Assembly (NCBI GenBank): GCA_964634325.1
Contig: CAZWJF010000008.1
Location: 1 to 64,000 of the forward strand
Source of the DNA: JAJXWB01 sp964634325
GTDB taxonomy: Bacteria > Pseudomonadota > Alphaproteobacteria > Rhizobiales > Beijerinckiaceae
DNA: 64,000 nucleotides
Reading direction: 5' to 3'
The position numbers and the translations under genes are program-made. The notes below the pieces were generated by a model. It was not told where the DNA came from and searched no databases. It was given only the letters and a program-made list of their open reading frames with translations. The number at the start of each line of letters is the position of its first letter. The stretch's first letter is position 1. Shown in pieces: positions 34,772-43,827 of this stretch.

Positions 34772-35429
34772 CGAACGTGAGATAAGCAGAGGACCGCCCT
34801 TCGCGACGCGCTTTTTGCTCGTACCGCGTTGCAGCCCATCCGTCCCAGGGCGTCAACCAGTCGCACGGGCGGCGCGCAGTCCATCTGAAATGCGGCGCGT
34901 CGCGCACGCGGTCTAATGTCCAGGCGCAATAATCGTCGATGTCTGTAGCGAAACGGAATTCGCAGCCGACCCGAAGCACGCGGGCCACCGCGTTGAGAAA
35001 ATCTTGCGAAACAATCCGGCGCTTGTGATGACGTCGTTTTGGCCAGGGGTCCGGATAGAGCAATTCGATACGGCTGAGCGATGCGTCCGGAAGCGCGTTC
35101 AACAAATCGCGCGCGTCGCCGCCAAAAATTCGGATATTGCGTAATCCGCGATCGTTTATCGCCGCTACCGCTTTGGCGACGCCGTTGACGAAGGGCTCGC
35201 AGCCGATGAACGCCACGTCCGGGGCTGCGGACGCTTCATTGACAAGATGCTCTCCGTCGCCAAAGCCGATTTCGAGCCGGATTTCGGAGGGTTCAAAAGC
35301 AAAAAGCAGTTCGGGCGCGATCCGCCCGCTCGTCGGAGCGATCGATATTTGAGGAAGAACCTCCGACATGAGCGCTTCCTGGCGCTGCCGAAGCTTCTTC
35401 CCCTTTCGACGACCGTAGAGCTTATGCAA
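34761..35429 (-). CDS. trmB: tRNA (guanine-46-N7)-methyltransferase
   Basis: 222 residues. Motif I is LEIGFGDGEHLV, the metal/substrate block is YPDPWPKRRHHKRRIV, and the C-terminus has the conserved T-x-E-like RYEQKARREGRSSAYL. The N-terminal YGRRKGKKLRQRQ stretch is also conserved, so I start at TTG 35429, 15 bases after the metK stop with AGGG upstream, rather than at the internal ATG that would drop it. It is the last gene of the long minus-strand run from trpS. Confidence 0.93.
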   Translation of the reverse strand: MHKLYGRRKGKKLRQRQEALMSEVLPQISIAPTSGRIAPELLFAFEPSEIRLEIGFGDGEHLVNEASAAPDVAFIGCEPFVNGVAKAVAAINDRGLRNIRIFGGDARDLLNALPDASLSRIELLYPDPWPKRRHHKRRIVSQDFLNAVARVLRVGCEFRFATDIDDYCAWTLDRVRDAPHFRWTARRPCDWLTPWDGWAATRYEQKARREGRSSAYLTFVRT

Positions 35430-35443
35430 TCGCGACCCTGATT

Positions 35444-36631
35444 TCAGAAATAGGCCTTCAGCTTGTCGGCCAGGTCGGTTCGCTCCCACGAGAATCCGCC
35501 GTCGGCTTCGGGGTGGCGGCCGAAATGCCCGTAAGCCGAGGTGCGTGCGTAGATCGGTCGATTCAACTGGAGATGTTCGCGAATTCCGCGTGGCGACAAC
35601 CGCATCGCCTGCATCAGCACCTGCTCGAGCTTGCCTTCGTCCACCTGCCCGGTCCCGTGCAGGTCGGCGTAAATCGACAGCGGTTCGGCGACGCCGATCG
35701 CATAGGACAATTGAAGGGTGCAACGATCGGCCAGTCCGGCGGCGACGACATTCTTCGCCAGATAGCGCGCAGCATATGCGGCGGAGCGATCGACCTTGGT
35801 CGGGTCCTTGCCCGAGAAGGCCCCGCCGCCGTGCGGCGCGGCGCCGCCATAGGTGTCGACAATGATCTTGCGCCCGGTGAGACCGCAGTCTCCATCGGGG
35901 CCGCCGATATAGAACTTGCCTGTCGGATTGATGTGCCACACGGTCGAGGCGTCGACCCAACCTTCCGGCAGCGCTTTGAGCACATAGGGCTCAATGATCG
36001 CGCGGACGTCGCCGGACGTCAGGTTTTCGTCGACATGCTGATGCGACACGACGATCTGCGAGACGCCGACCGGTTTGCCGTTCTCGTAACGAACGGTCAC
36101 CTGGCTCTTCGAATCCGGGCCGAGCTTGGGTTCGACGCCTGAACGCCGGGCTTGCGACAGCGAGTGAAGGATCTTGTGCGCGTAATGCAAAGGCGCCGGC
36201 ATGAGCTCCGGCGTCTCGCGGCACGCGTAGCCGAACATGATGCCCTGATCGCCCGCGCCTTCGTCCTTGTTGCCGGCGGCGTCGACGCCTTGCGCAATGT
36301 CAGCGGATTGGGCGTGAAGAAGAATCTCGACCTGAGCGTTCTTCCAGTGAAAGCCATCCTGCTCGTAGCCGATGTCCTTGATCGCCTGGCGCGCCGCATT
36401 TTCAATGTCGGCCGTGGAGATCTTTGGACCGCGAACCTCGCCGGCGATCACAACTCGATTCGTCGTAGCCAACGTCTCGCAGGCGACACGGATCTGGTAG
36501 GGATCGATGCCCTCAGCAGCGCCGCGGGAAAAGAAGAGATCGACGACTTCGTCCGAAATCCGGTCGCAGACTTTGTCCGGATGGCCTTCGGACACGGATT
36601 CGCTGGTGAAAAGGTAATTCTTACGGGCCAA
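35444..36631 (-). CDS. metK: S-adenosylmethionine synthetase
   Basis: 395 residues making SAM from methionine and ATP. Marks are SEGHPDKVCDRISD near the start, GAGDQGIMFGYA, TGRKIIVDTYGGAAPHGGGAF (in parts) and SGKDPTKVDRSAAYAAR. I use TTG 36631 because AGGAGG lies seven bases upstream and the standard N-terminus ARKNYLFTSESV starts there; an in-frame GTG at 36694 would add 21 residues encoded by hairpin-rich leader. SAM made here feeds RsmG, UbiE, TrmB and MiaB encoded in this window. Confidence 0.96.
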   Translation of the reverse strand: MARKNYLFTSESVSEGHPDKVCDRISDEVVDLFFSRGAAEGIDPYQIRVACETLATTNRVVIAGEVRGPKISTADIENAARQAIKDIGYEQDGFHWKNAQVEILLHAQSADIAQGVDAAGNKDEGAGDQGIMFGYACRETPELMPAPLHYAHKILHSLSQARRSGVEPKLGPDSKSQVTVRYENGKPVGVSQIVVSHQHVDENLTSGDVRAIIEPYVLKALPEGWVDASTVWHINPTGKFYIGGPDGDCGLTGRKIIVDTYGGAAPHGGGAFSGKDPTKVDRSAAYAARYLAKNVVAAGLADRCTLQLSYAIGVAEPLSIYADLHGTGQVDEGKLEQVLMQAMRLSPRGIREHLQLNRPIYARTSAYGHFGRHPEADGGFSWERTDLADKLKAYF

Positions 36632-36752
36632 GCCAGCCTCCTGGAGGTCGGGCCGCCTCTCCAGCGGCCAAAAGCTGGCGCCTTCTCGCAGCACGCGTTC
36701 GTTTCGTCAAGCAATAGCGCGCAAATCGTTCGGTTTGACGAACGGCGTTCGC
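36632..36752 (-). promoter_or_regulatory. Structured metK leader (candidate regulatory RNA)
   Basis: The 121 bases between the XRE gene and metK contain several minus-strand hairpins: CGTTCG-loop-CGAACG (36727-36744), GGCCGC-loop-GCGGCC in the middle, and CCAG-GAGG-CTGG just before the TTG start, which places the Shine-Dalgarno core in a loop. metK leaders often hold SAM riboswitches, but I cannot match this one to the SAM-II, SAM-V or SAM/SAH consensus, so the regulatory role is only a suggestion. Confidence 0.3.
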
Positions 36753-37148
36753 CTACTGCGATTCTGCAATCGCCGCGACGAGAGCGATCACCTTCTTGCG
36801 GATCTTTTGACTCTTGATGCGGGCGAACGCGTGATTGAGCGCCAACCCTTCGACGGTATCCTCTATCCCGACCGTTTGGATGACGCTCTGCCGTTCGGAA
36901 AATCCCCCATCCGCGGCAGGCAGGCCTTCAAAGAAGAAATTCGGCTCAACCCCAAGAAACTTAGCGATTTCAAATAATTGCCCGGCGCCTATTCGATTGA
37001 CGCCTTTTTCGTACTTCTGAATTTGTTGAAATGACACGCCGAGGCGCTCGCCGAGCTTTTCTTGGCTGAGCTTCAAGAACGACCGGCGAACTCGAATACG
37101 ATTGCCGACGTGAGTATCGATCAGTGATGGCAGCGCGCCGGATTCCAT
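36753..37148 (-). CDS. XRE-family transcriptional regulator near metK
   Basis: About 131 residues. A helix-turn-helix spans roughly residues 15-70 (VRRSFLKLSQEKLGERLGVS, then FQQIQKYEKGVNRIGAGQLFEIAKFLG), with a charged helical tail ending IRKKVIALVAAIAESQ. This type is common in Alphaproteobacteria and often sits beside lnt and metK; its targets are not known. I use ATG 37148; an in-frame TTG at 37208, directly behind the lnt stop, would add 20 residues. Confidence 0.85.
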   Translation of the reverse strand: MESGALPSLIDTHVGNRIRVRRSFLKLSQEKLGERLGVSFQQIQKYEKGVNRIGAGQLFEIAKFLGVEPNFFFEGLPAADGGFSERQSVIQTVGIEDTVEGLALNHAFARIKSQKIRKKVIALVAAIAESQ

Positions 37149-37209
37149 CTGCACGTCCAAAGCGGAGCTCCAATGTTCGGCGATAGAGAGCTCTGTTCCT
37201 GTCGCCAAG

Positions 37210-38817
37210 TCAATTTCGGCGTCGGCCTATCAACGAAAGAGCAAATAAAGAGGCGAACAACGCCGCTGTCGGACCGTAAGGATGTCGGCTGAAGACGGTC
37301 GGTCCTATCGAAGCTGGCAAAGGACCGTCCAGCACGCCGGCCACCCCAAGCGGCAGTTCCTTCATCACCCGGCCGTAGGGGTCCACAATCGCTGAAATGC
37401 CTGTATTGGCGGCCCGAACCAGGGGAAGCCCCTCTTCGATCGCCCGCAATCTGGCTTGCGCAAAGTGCTGGTATGGCCCGGATGTCAATCCAAACCAGCC
37501 GTCGTTTGTCACGTTGAGCAGGAAACCGGGCCGCTCCGTATCCGAGTCTGAGGGAGAGGAAGGCGTGACGGCCCCGGGGAAGATCGCCTCGTAGCAGACA
37601 AGCGGCTGAAACGGCGGCAGGCCGGGAACGCGCATCATCCGGCGGTACGCGCCTGCGGTGAATCCTCCCGGCAGGGCGATGAATTGCCGCAGCCCGAGCG
37701 CGCGGAACAATCGGGCCGCAGGAAGATATTCGCCGAACGGCACCAGATGGACTTTATCGGCGCTGTCGATAATGCGGCCTTCGCCGTTGACGGCCAGAAC
37801 GGAATTGTAGGCCGGCGCATCCCGGCCGGATGCGCCCTCGAGCCGGATCGCTCCCGTGAGCAGAATTGTATGGGAGCCCAGAGCCGACGCGATCATGTTC
37901 AGAGCCTGCGGCTCGCGACTTAGCACAAACGGAAATGCGGACTCTGGCCAGATCAGATGTGTGACGTTTATCAATCCAGAGCTGTTCGGCGAGGTCGACC
38001 GGTCGGAGAGCTCGAGATACTTGCGAAGAATCTCTCCACCGGCTGCCGGTCGAAACTTGGCGTCCTGCGGCAGATTCGGTTGCATGATTCGAAGGCGGAC
38101 GCCTGGAGCCGTCGCGACGGTGTCTGCATTCAGTCGCACGGCTCCGAACGCGGCGATTCCGGCCAGAGTCATCGCAGCCCACATGAGCGGCGATCCCAAC
38201 AGGCTTCGACGCTTGCCGTCGTAGAGCGTGGCCGGAGCCGCGCTGATGGCGATCGCCAGGGGGGTCAATCCGTAGAGCCCGAAAATGGACGCCGCCTGGG
38301 CGAGGACGTCGTGCTGGCCGAGCGCCATCCCGAACTCGTTCCATGGGAATCCGGTGAACGCGTAGCCACGGACGACTTCCGCAAGTCCGAGAGCGACCGC
38401 CAGGATCAATATGCGCGCCCCGCCGGCTTTCCAGAAGATCGAAGCAAGGACGAAGCCGACCGCCGTGAAGCAGGCGAGCGCCGCGGGCAAACCGAACACG
38501 CCGAGCGGCAAAGCCCATGCGAACCGATCTGGTTCGACCAGGAACGCCGCCCCCAGCCAGTAGAGACCTGCGACGAAGTATCCGAGACCCAGCGACCATC
38601 CGGATATAGCCGCGCATCTGATCCGTCGGATCGAGAGACCTTCGCCGGAGCCGCCGCAACCGTCCAGGAGCCATACAGCGGTAGTCATCGTAATGATAAG
38701 CGCCGGAAAAAACCCGACTGGAGGCATGGCGAGCGCGCCGACCGCGCCTGCCACAAACGCTATGGCCGCGCGTCTCCAGCCGTCCGCAAGAACCACGGAT
38801 TGTGCAAGCTGGATCAT
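37210..38817 (-). CDS. lnt: Apolipoprotein N-acyltransferase
   Basis: About 535 residues. Lnt adds the third acyl chain to the N-terminal Cys of lipoproteins, which lets the Lol system move them. Roughly six membrane helices fill the first 220 residues; the nitrilase-like periplasmic domain shows the Glu-Lys-Cys triad in LIWPESAFPF, KVHLVPFGEYLP and VCYEAIFPG. A last membrane helix ends near SLIGRRRN. ATG 38817 and GTG 38826 are both possible starts. It lies downstream of the CorC-type gene. Confidence 0.96.
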   Translation of the reverse strand: MIQLAQSVVLADGWRRAAIAFVAGAVGALAMPPVGFFPALIITMTTAVWLLDGCGGSGEGLSIRRIRCAAISGWSLGLGYFVAGLYWLGAAFLVEPDRFAWALPLGVFGLPAALACFTAVGFVLASIFWKAGGARILILAVALGLAEVVRGYAFTGFPWNEFGMALGQHDVLAQAASIFGLYGLTPLAIAISAAPATLYDGKRRSLLGSPLMWAAMTLAGIAAFGAVRLNADTVATAPGVRLRIMQPNLPQDAKFRPAAGGEILRKYLELSDRSTSPNSSGLINVTHLIWPESAFPFVLSREPQALNMIASALGSHTILLTGAIRLEGASGRDAPAYNSVLAVNGEGRIIDSADKVHLVPFGEYLPAARLFRALGLRQFIALPGGFTAGAYRRMMRVPGLPPFQPLVCYEAIFPGAVTPSSPSDSDTERPGFLLNVTNDGWFGLTSGPYQHFAQARLRAIEEGLPLVRAANTGISAIVDPYGRVMKELPLGVAGVLDGPLPASIGPTVFSRHPYGPTAALFASLFALSLIGRRRN

Positions 38818-38916
38818 CCGGCTCACGACCCGGAATCCATAAGCCCGTAGGCCGCCCCTTCTCCAGCAGCCCCTGCGTAGCGTCGACCCAAAGCTGCGCT
38901 CATGAAGCGAACCGGC

Positions 38917-39960
38917 CTATTCTTGGGAAGAAGTCCCCTGGCTCGGAGCGTCACGGTCCGAATCAGGCGGTATCAAGCGTATACGAACGCGTTTGATCCG
39001 TCGTGGGTCCGCATCGACGATCTCGAATTCCACGCCCTTCTCGGTCAAAGGAATTATCTCGCCTCGCGTTGGCAACCGACCCGCAACGCTGGCGATCAAT
39101 CCCCCAAGCGTGTCGACCTCTTCAGACTCGATGCGATCGTCTAGCGATACGTCGATACGCTCGGATACAGCTGCAAGGCTCGCGCGCGCATCTGCGAGAA
39201 ACTCTCCGGCGTTGATCTGATCGACACGAGGTTCTTCCTCGAAGTCGTGTTCATCCTCGATATCGCCGACAATCATTTCGACGACGTCTTCGATCGAGAC
39301 CAAACCATCGGTGCCGCCGTACTCGTCGATGACCAACGCCATATGCGTTCTCGTGGCCTGCATTTTCACGAGCAGGTCCAACGCCGGCATCGAAGGCGGT
39401 ACGAACAGAACCGGTCTGACAATTCCGGCATGCGCTAGCTGCGATGACAAATCGATCGCGCCCAGCGCCGCCAGTCTCTGCAATCGGCGATCCAACGCGC
39501 CTTCTGTTGCGACCGTGGACGGAGCTTCGACAATTTCGCTCGACGCTGGTTTGCGCTTCCGCATCCCCAGCTCGACCGCGCCGGCAAGGTGATCGACGAA
39601 ATCGCGGATGTGAATCATTCCACGCGGGTCGTCGAGCGTCTCACCGTGAACGGGGAGCCGAGAATGTCCCGCTGTCCTAAAAACGGTGAGAACATCGGAC
39701 AGCGTCGAGGTGATCGCCACCGCGACAATATCGGCGCGCGGGATCATGATGTCCTGGACGCGATGTTCGTGGAGCTCCAGGACATTCCTGAGTATCACCC
39801 GTTCCTGCGGCGAGAAATCGTCGGCGCCTTCAGGTTGCTCAAGAGCGTCCTCTATGTCGTCGCGCAACGATGCGGGCGTTATGCCCAACAGTTGACGCAT
39901 GCGCTCAATGAGCGTCGGGCGCGGTTGAGGCTGATCGGTGTCTCGTTTGGCGTCGGTCAT
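38917..39960 (-). CDS. CorC/HlyC-type CBS-domain protein
   Basis: 347 residues. A soluble protein with two CBS domains (starting at HRVQDIMIPRADIVAV and continuing through DGLVSIEDVVEMIVGDIEDEHD) and a C-terminal CorC_HlyC domain (VDTLGGLIASVAGRLPTRGE). There is no membrane domain, unlike CNNM proteins. Members are linked to magnesium/cobalt efflux or nucleotide sensing, and the local ybeY-corC-lnt order is widely conserved without a proven reason. The ATG overlaps the ybeY stop by four bases. Confidence 0.92.
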   Translation of the reverse strand: MTDAKRDTDQPQPRPTLIERMRQLLGITPASLRDDIEDALEQPEGADDFSPQERVILRNVLELHEHRVQDIMIPRADIVAVAITSTLSDVLTVFRTAGHSRLPVHGETLDDPRGMIHIRDFVDHLAGAVELGMRKRKPASSEIVEAPSTVATEGALDRRLQRLAALGAIDLSSQLAHAGIVRPVLFVPPSMPALDLLVKMQATRTHMALVIDEYGGTDGLVSIEDVVEMIVGDIEDEHDFEEEPRVDQINAGEFLADARASLAAVSERIDVSLDDRIESEEVDTLGGLIASVAGRLPTRGEIIPLTEKGVEFEIVDADPRRIKRVRIRLIPPDSDRDAPSQGTSSQE

Positions 39961-40451
39961 GTCTTGGGTCGATCGGCGTCGCGGGCGGAATCGTAAGGAT
40001 CTGCGATGTCGAGGCGTGCCAGAATTTCGCGCTCGAGAGATTCCATCTCTTCAGCCTCCTCGTCGACTTCGTGATCGAATCCGACGAGATGGAGGTAACC
40101 GTGAACCGTCAAGTGGGAGAGGTGGTCTGCAAAAGTCTTGCGTTCCTCCCTCGCTTCGCGATCGACCGTCTCGAACGCAATTGCGATGTCGCCGAGATGC
40201 GTAAGTCGGGCGACCCCATCCGGTGTTGGGAAAGAAAGCACGTTCGTAGAAGAGTCCTTGCCACGCCATCGGCGGTTCAGGCGTCTGATTTCCTCGTCGT
40301 CGCATAACAGGACGCTGACGTCGCTGGCGCAATCGTCGCAATTCTCGAAAGCGGATTCAGACGCGGCTACAGCGCGCCGAATGACTTGTTCTGCTTCAGG
40401 AAATCGCGACCAGACTGCGGCCGAGACAGAAATATCGACGTTCGATGTCAT
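39957..40451 (-). CDS. ybeY: Endoribonuclease YbeY
   Basis: A 164-residue zinc-dependent RNase for 16S rRNA 3'-end maturation and ribosome quality control. The metal motif is HLTVHGYLHLVGFDHE (HGxLHLxGxDH), preceded by the RRWRGKDSSTNVLSFP substrate block near residue 60. The stop and start overlap neighbouring genes by four bases on both sides (phoH and corC), giving tight coupling. Confidence 0.96.
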   Translation of the reverse strand: MTSNVDISVSAAVWSRFPEAEQVIRRAVAASESAFENCDDCASDVSVLLCDDEEIRRLNRRWRGKDSSTNVLSFPTPDGVARLTHLGDIAIAFETVDREAREERKTFADHLSHLTVHGYLHLVGFDHEVDEEAEEMESLEREILARLDIADPYDSARDADRPKT

Positions 40452-41509
40452 CGTTGATCGGACGGGTGAGACGATGAAGCTCGCTCCGCCTGTGCGTAGG
40501 CGTCGACGATCCTCTTCACGAGATCATGGCGAACCACGTCGCCTTCCTGAAACTTGACGTGGCCGATGCCCTCGACGCCTGACAACAATCGCACCGCTTG
40601 GGTCAATCCTGATTTTTGACCGGACGGCAGGTCGGTCTGAGACGGATCGCCGTTGACGATCATCCTGGAGCCTTCTCCAAGACGCGTCAGGAACATCTTC
40701 ATTTGCATCGTGGTGGCGTTCTGCGCCTCGTCGAGCAGCACACAGGCGTTCGTCAATGTTCGTCCGCGCATGAACGCCAGCGGCGCGACTTCGATCATCC
40801 CAGTCTGCATGCCGCGTTCGACCATCCGGGCGTCCATGAAATCCTGGAGGGCGTCGTAGATCGGGCGCAGATAAGGATCCACCTTTTCGCGCATATCCCC
40901 CGGCAGGAAACCCAGACGTTCGCCCGCTTCGACCGCGGGCCTCGACAGTATCACGCGCTCGACGACGCCCTGCTCGAGCAACGAAACTGCGTGACCAACG
41001 GCGAGCCATGTCTTTCCCGTGCCGGCAGGCCCCTCCGCGAATACGAGCTCGTACTTTTTCAAAGCACGCAAGTACGCGCTTTGGGCGTTCGTGCGTGCGC
41101 GAACGCCCGGACGTTTGCGCGTACGTATTTCTTCGAACCCCTGCGGCTCCAAAGATGCGTCATCGGGAAACAAGGATCCCTGCAGCGCAGCCTCTTCCAA
41201 CGCGCCGTCGACTTCGCCGAGTGTAATAGCGTTCCCGGAAGCAGCCCGATTATACAGGTGCTCAAGCGTCCGCCGAGCCTGATCGACGTTCAAGGTCGAC
41301 CCCTTCAACGTCACATGATTCCCGTTCGCCGCTGCGACAACCCCCAAGCGACGCTCGATTTTTGCGAGGTTGTGATCGTACTGCCCAAAGACGGTCGATG
41401 CATGACGGTTATCGCTGAAAGTGAGGGTTATTTCCGTATCGCCTTGCGCCGATGTCGTTCGCAATGTCTCGAGCTCCCTGCGCCCACTCGCGGTGTTCTT
41501 GCCGTTCAA
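40448..41509 (-). CDS. PhoH-like ATPase
   Basis: 353 residues from TTG 41509, which overlaps the miaB stop as TTGA. An N-terminal KH-like region (TLTFSDNRHASTVFGQYDHNL, read in parts) is followed by the PhoH ATPase: QSAYLRAL, Walker A AEGPAGTGKTWLAV, RPAVEAGERLGFLPGD, Walker B VLLDEAQN and the final GDPSQTDLP. PhoH proteins are RNA-helicase-like and genetically tied to YbeY and rRNA processing. An ATG/alternative start inside miaB at 41545 cannot be excluded. Confidence 0.93.
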   Translation of the reverse strand: MNGKNTASGRRELETLRTTSAQGDTEITLTFSDNRHASTVFGQYDHNLAKIERRLGVVAAANGNHVTLKGSTLNVDQARRTLEHLYNRAASGNAITLGEVDGALEEAALQGSLFPDDASLEPQGFEEIRTRKRPGVRARTNAQSAYLRALKKYELVFAEGPAGTGKTWLAVGHAVSLLEQGVVERVILSRPAVEAGERLGFLPGDMREKVDPYLRPIYDALQDFMDARMVERGMQTGMIEVAPLAFMRGRTLTNACVLLDEAQNATTMQMKMFLTRLGEGSRMIVNGDPSQTDLPSGQKSGLTQAVRLLSGVEGIGHVKFQEGDVVRHDLVKRIVDAYAQAERASSSHPSDQR

Positions 41510-42924
41510 GCGATCGCCCCTTTCGAAGCAGTGGCGAGGACGCATCGGCCAAAAAGCGAATGCGGCCCGGGTCGCTCGATGAAGGTGGGGACGACTTGTC
41601 CGATCAAATCGGGCGATGCGTCGACCTGAACGCTCTGGAGATATGGCGTCCGGCCGACGATCTGACCGGGATGGCGGCCGGATTTTTCGAACAGCACATC
41701 GGTCGTCTTGCCGACCTGAGCTGCATTGAACTCTGCGGCTTGCTTGTCGAGTTCATTTTGTAACTCAGCAAGCCTCGCCTTCTTGGTCGTCTCGTCGATT
41801 TGATCCTGGCGCTCGGCGCCTGGCGTTCCCGGCCGCGTCGAGTACTTGAAGGAAAACGAACTTGCGAAACGAACGTCGCGGACCAGACGCATCGTATCCT
41901 GAAAATCGTCATCGGTTTCGCCAGGGAATCCGACGATGAAATCGGACGACAGCGCAATGTCGGGACGAGCGACGCGAATTCTGTCGATGAGCGCCAGATA
42001 GTCGCGCGCGGTGTGCCTGCGATTCATTGCTTTCAGAATTCGATCCGCTCCGCTCTGAACAGGAAGATGCAGATACGGCATGACTTTTGGCAAGTCGCGA
42101 TGCGCGTCGATCAACTCCGCGCTCATATCGAGCGGATGGCTGGTCGTGTAGCGCAGTCTTTCGACGCCAGGAATCTCTGAAAGGCGTTCGAACAGCTTCG
42201 TGAGGGTCCAGTCCCCGCCAACGCCGCTCCAACGATAGGCGTTGACGTTCTGTCCGAGCAGCGTGACGTCGCGGACCCCGGCGCGCGCGAGCTTCTCGAC
42301 TTCGGCGATCACATCGGGCGCCGCGCGCGAAACCTCTGCGCCGCGGGTGTAGGGAACGACACAGAAGCTGCAGAACTTGTCGCAGCCCTCCTGGACGGTG
42401 ACGAAAGCGGCGACGCGCCGGGCGGTCGGTTCAGGCGAAGTTTCACGAAGGTCGCGAAATTTTTCTTCCGTCTCGAAGTCGATCAACAAAGGCCGTTCGC
42501 CATCGCGAGCTTTCGCAAGCGCCTCGGCCAGGCGATGATAGGATTGCGGACCGACGACAAAATCGACGGCCGCCTCGCGCCGCAGGATTTCTTCGCCCTC
42601 GGCCTGGGCGACGCAGCCGGCGACCCCTACGATAAGCCGACGCCCCTCGGCGGATCGAAGCGCTTTCAATTGCCTGATCTGGCCGAGTTCAGAAAAAACC
42701 TTTTCCGCCGCCTTCTCGCGGATATGGCAGGTGTTGAGAACGATGACGTCCGCCTCGTCCGGCGATTGCACCGGGGCGCAGCCATCATCCCGCAGCAAAC
42801 CGCTGATCCGCGACGAATCGTACACGTTCATCTGGCAACCATAGGACTTGACGTATCCGCCCCGCAGCGCCTTCAGCTCCTGTTCCACTCCGAAATCGTT
42901 CCCTTGGGTCCCGGTCGGCGACAT
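41506..42924 (-). CDS. miaB: tRNA-2-methylthio-N6-dimethylallyladenosine synthase
   Basis: A 472-residue radical-SAM methylthiotransferase acting on i6A37 of tRNAs that read U-starting codons. The N-terminal domain binds one Fe-S cluster through Cys in YGCQMNVYDS, TCHIREKA and VAGCVAQAEG; the radical-SAM cluster uses CxxxCxxC in EGCDKFCSFCVVPYTRG. A C-terminal TRAM domain ends the protein. It would draw Fe-S clusters and SAM from the Nfu and MetK products encoded nearby. Confidence 0.97.
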   Translation of the reverse strand: MSPTGTQGNDFGVEQELKALRGGYVKSYGCQMNVYDSSRISGLLRDDGCAPVQSPDEADVIVLNTCHIREKAAEKVFSELGQIRQLKALRSAEGRRLIVGVAGCVAQAEGEEILRREAAVDFVVGPQSYHRLAEALAKARDGERPLLIDFETEEKFRDLRETSPEPTARRVAAFVTVQEGCDKFCSFCVVPYTRGAEVSRAAPDVIAEVEKLARAGVRDVTLLGQNVNAYRWSGVGGDWTLTKLFERLSEIPGVERLRYTTSHPLDMSAELIDAHRDLPKVMPYLHLPVQSGADRILKAMNRRHTARDYLALIDRIRVARPDIALSSDFIVGFPGETDDDFQDTMRLVRDVRFASSFSFKYSTRPGTPGAERQDQIDETTKKARLAELQNELDKQAAEFNAAQVGKTTDVLFEKSGRHPGQIVGRTPYLQSVQVDASPDLIGQVVPTFIERPGPHSLFGRCVLATASKGAIA

Positions 42925-42947
42925 CCGGACAGTCGCCCTCGATCGAT

Positions 42948-43781
42948 TTATACGCTTTGCGACCCGGAAAGAACATAAGCCGGCGCTGACTCTGCGGCCC
43001 CCGAGATCAGACTAGCCTTTTCGAACCTGATGGCGTCTCCGGCGAGGCGAGCGAGCTTCTTTCGGTCTGAGGAGCGATCGAAGGGAATCGGCGTCAAGAA
43101 TCGAATTCGGCATTCGACCGCGCCTCCGCGCGCCAGGTCGAGGAGATGCGGCGCGAATTCCATGTCGCCATACCAGGCGACAGCCGCTCGGCCGGCGCGT
43201 CCGAGGGGCAAGCCGCTGCGACGCGTATAGGCGATAACGACGGGTGCGATGTCGACGCTCGTCAAGTCGGGTCGCATCTCCAGCAAGCTCCGCGCCGCTG
43301 CGAAGTGCACCGCGCTAAATTTCTTCAGTCGCGTGCCGTCGCCGGTCGTCGCTTCGGGAAACAACCCAACTGTTTCGCCCCTCTCAAGGCGCAGAGCCAT
43401 CTGGCGATTGATCGACGGGATCTGTCTCAACCGTCCTCGCTCGATGAACAATGTTCCGTAGATACGGGCGAGTTGGCCAAGGGCCGGCCAATCGGCGACA
43501 TCGTGTCTGGCGAGAAACGTGATCGGCATGATGCCGCCGAGAGCTAGAATATCCGTCCACGAGACGTGGTTGGCGACGAGGATGACGGGTCGGTCGCGAG
43601 GAATCTGCCCGTCGAAGACGACCTTGATGCCGAGTATCCTGCAGGCCAGGTTCGAAAACCGCCGCCGGACTCTTGTCATCGCCATTCCGGATATCCGGCT
43701 CGGAAGTAGCCCGAGCGCCGCGCCGAAAAGGATCGCGAGAGCGATCGTCGCAGCGACAGAAATGAGACGGACCAACGCCAT
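42948..43781 (-). CDS. Lysophospholipid (1-acylglycerol-3-phosphate) acyltransferase
   Basis: 277 residues. An N-terminal membrane helix (ISVAATIALAILFGAALGLL) precedes a PlsC-type domain with the NHVSWTDILALGG catalytic box (NHxxxxD), FIERGRLRQI and the glycerol-phosphate motif LFPEATTGDGTRL. It probably acylates lysophosphatidic acid or a lysolipid such as an ornithine-lipid precursor; the substrate cannot be told. It lies between rimI and miaB, where related genomes often also have a fur gene. Confidence 0.9.
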   Translation of the reverse strand: MALVRLISVAATIALAILFGAALGLLPSRISGMAMTRVRRRFSNLACRILGIKVVFDGQIPRDRPVILVANHVSWTDILALGGIMPITFLARHDVADWPALGQLARIYGTLFIERGRLRQIPSINRQMALRLERGETVGLFPEATTGDGTRLKKFSAVHFAAARSLLEMRPDLTSVDIAPVVIAYTRRSGLPLGRAGRAAVAWYGDMEFAPHLLDLARGGAVECRIRFLTPIPFDRSSDRKKLARLAGDAIRFEKASLISGAAESAPAYVLSGSQSV

Positions 43782-43827
43782 GGCCGAGCTTTGCCCGCTG
43801 TTGTTGACGCTCCTGTGACGATCGCGC

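Noticed and set aside
36727..36744. The CGTTCG hairpin after the XRE gene as a Rho-independent terminator
   Set aside because: The stem is six pairs and no U run follows on the minus strand.
36632..36752. A known SAM riboswitch upstream of metK
   Set aside because: I could not line the sequence up with the conserved bases of SAM-II, SAM-V or SAM/SAH classes; kept only as a low-confidence structured leader.
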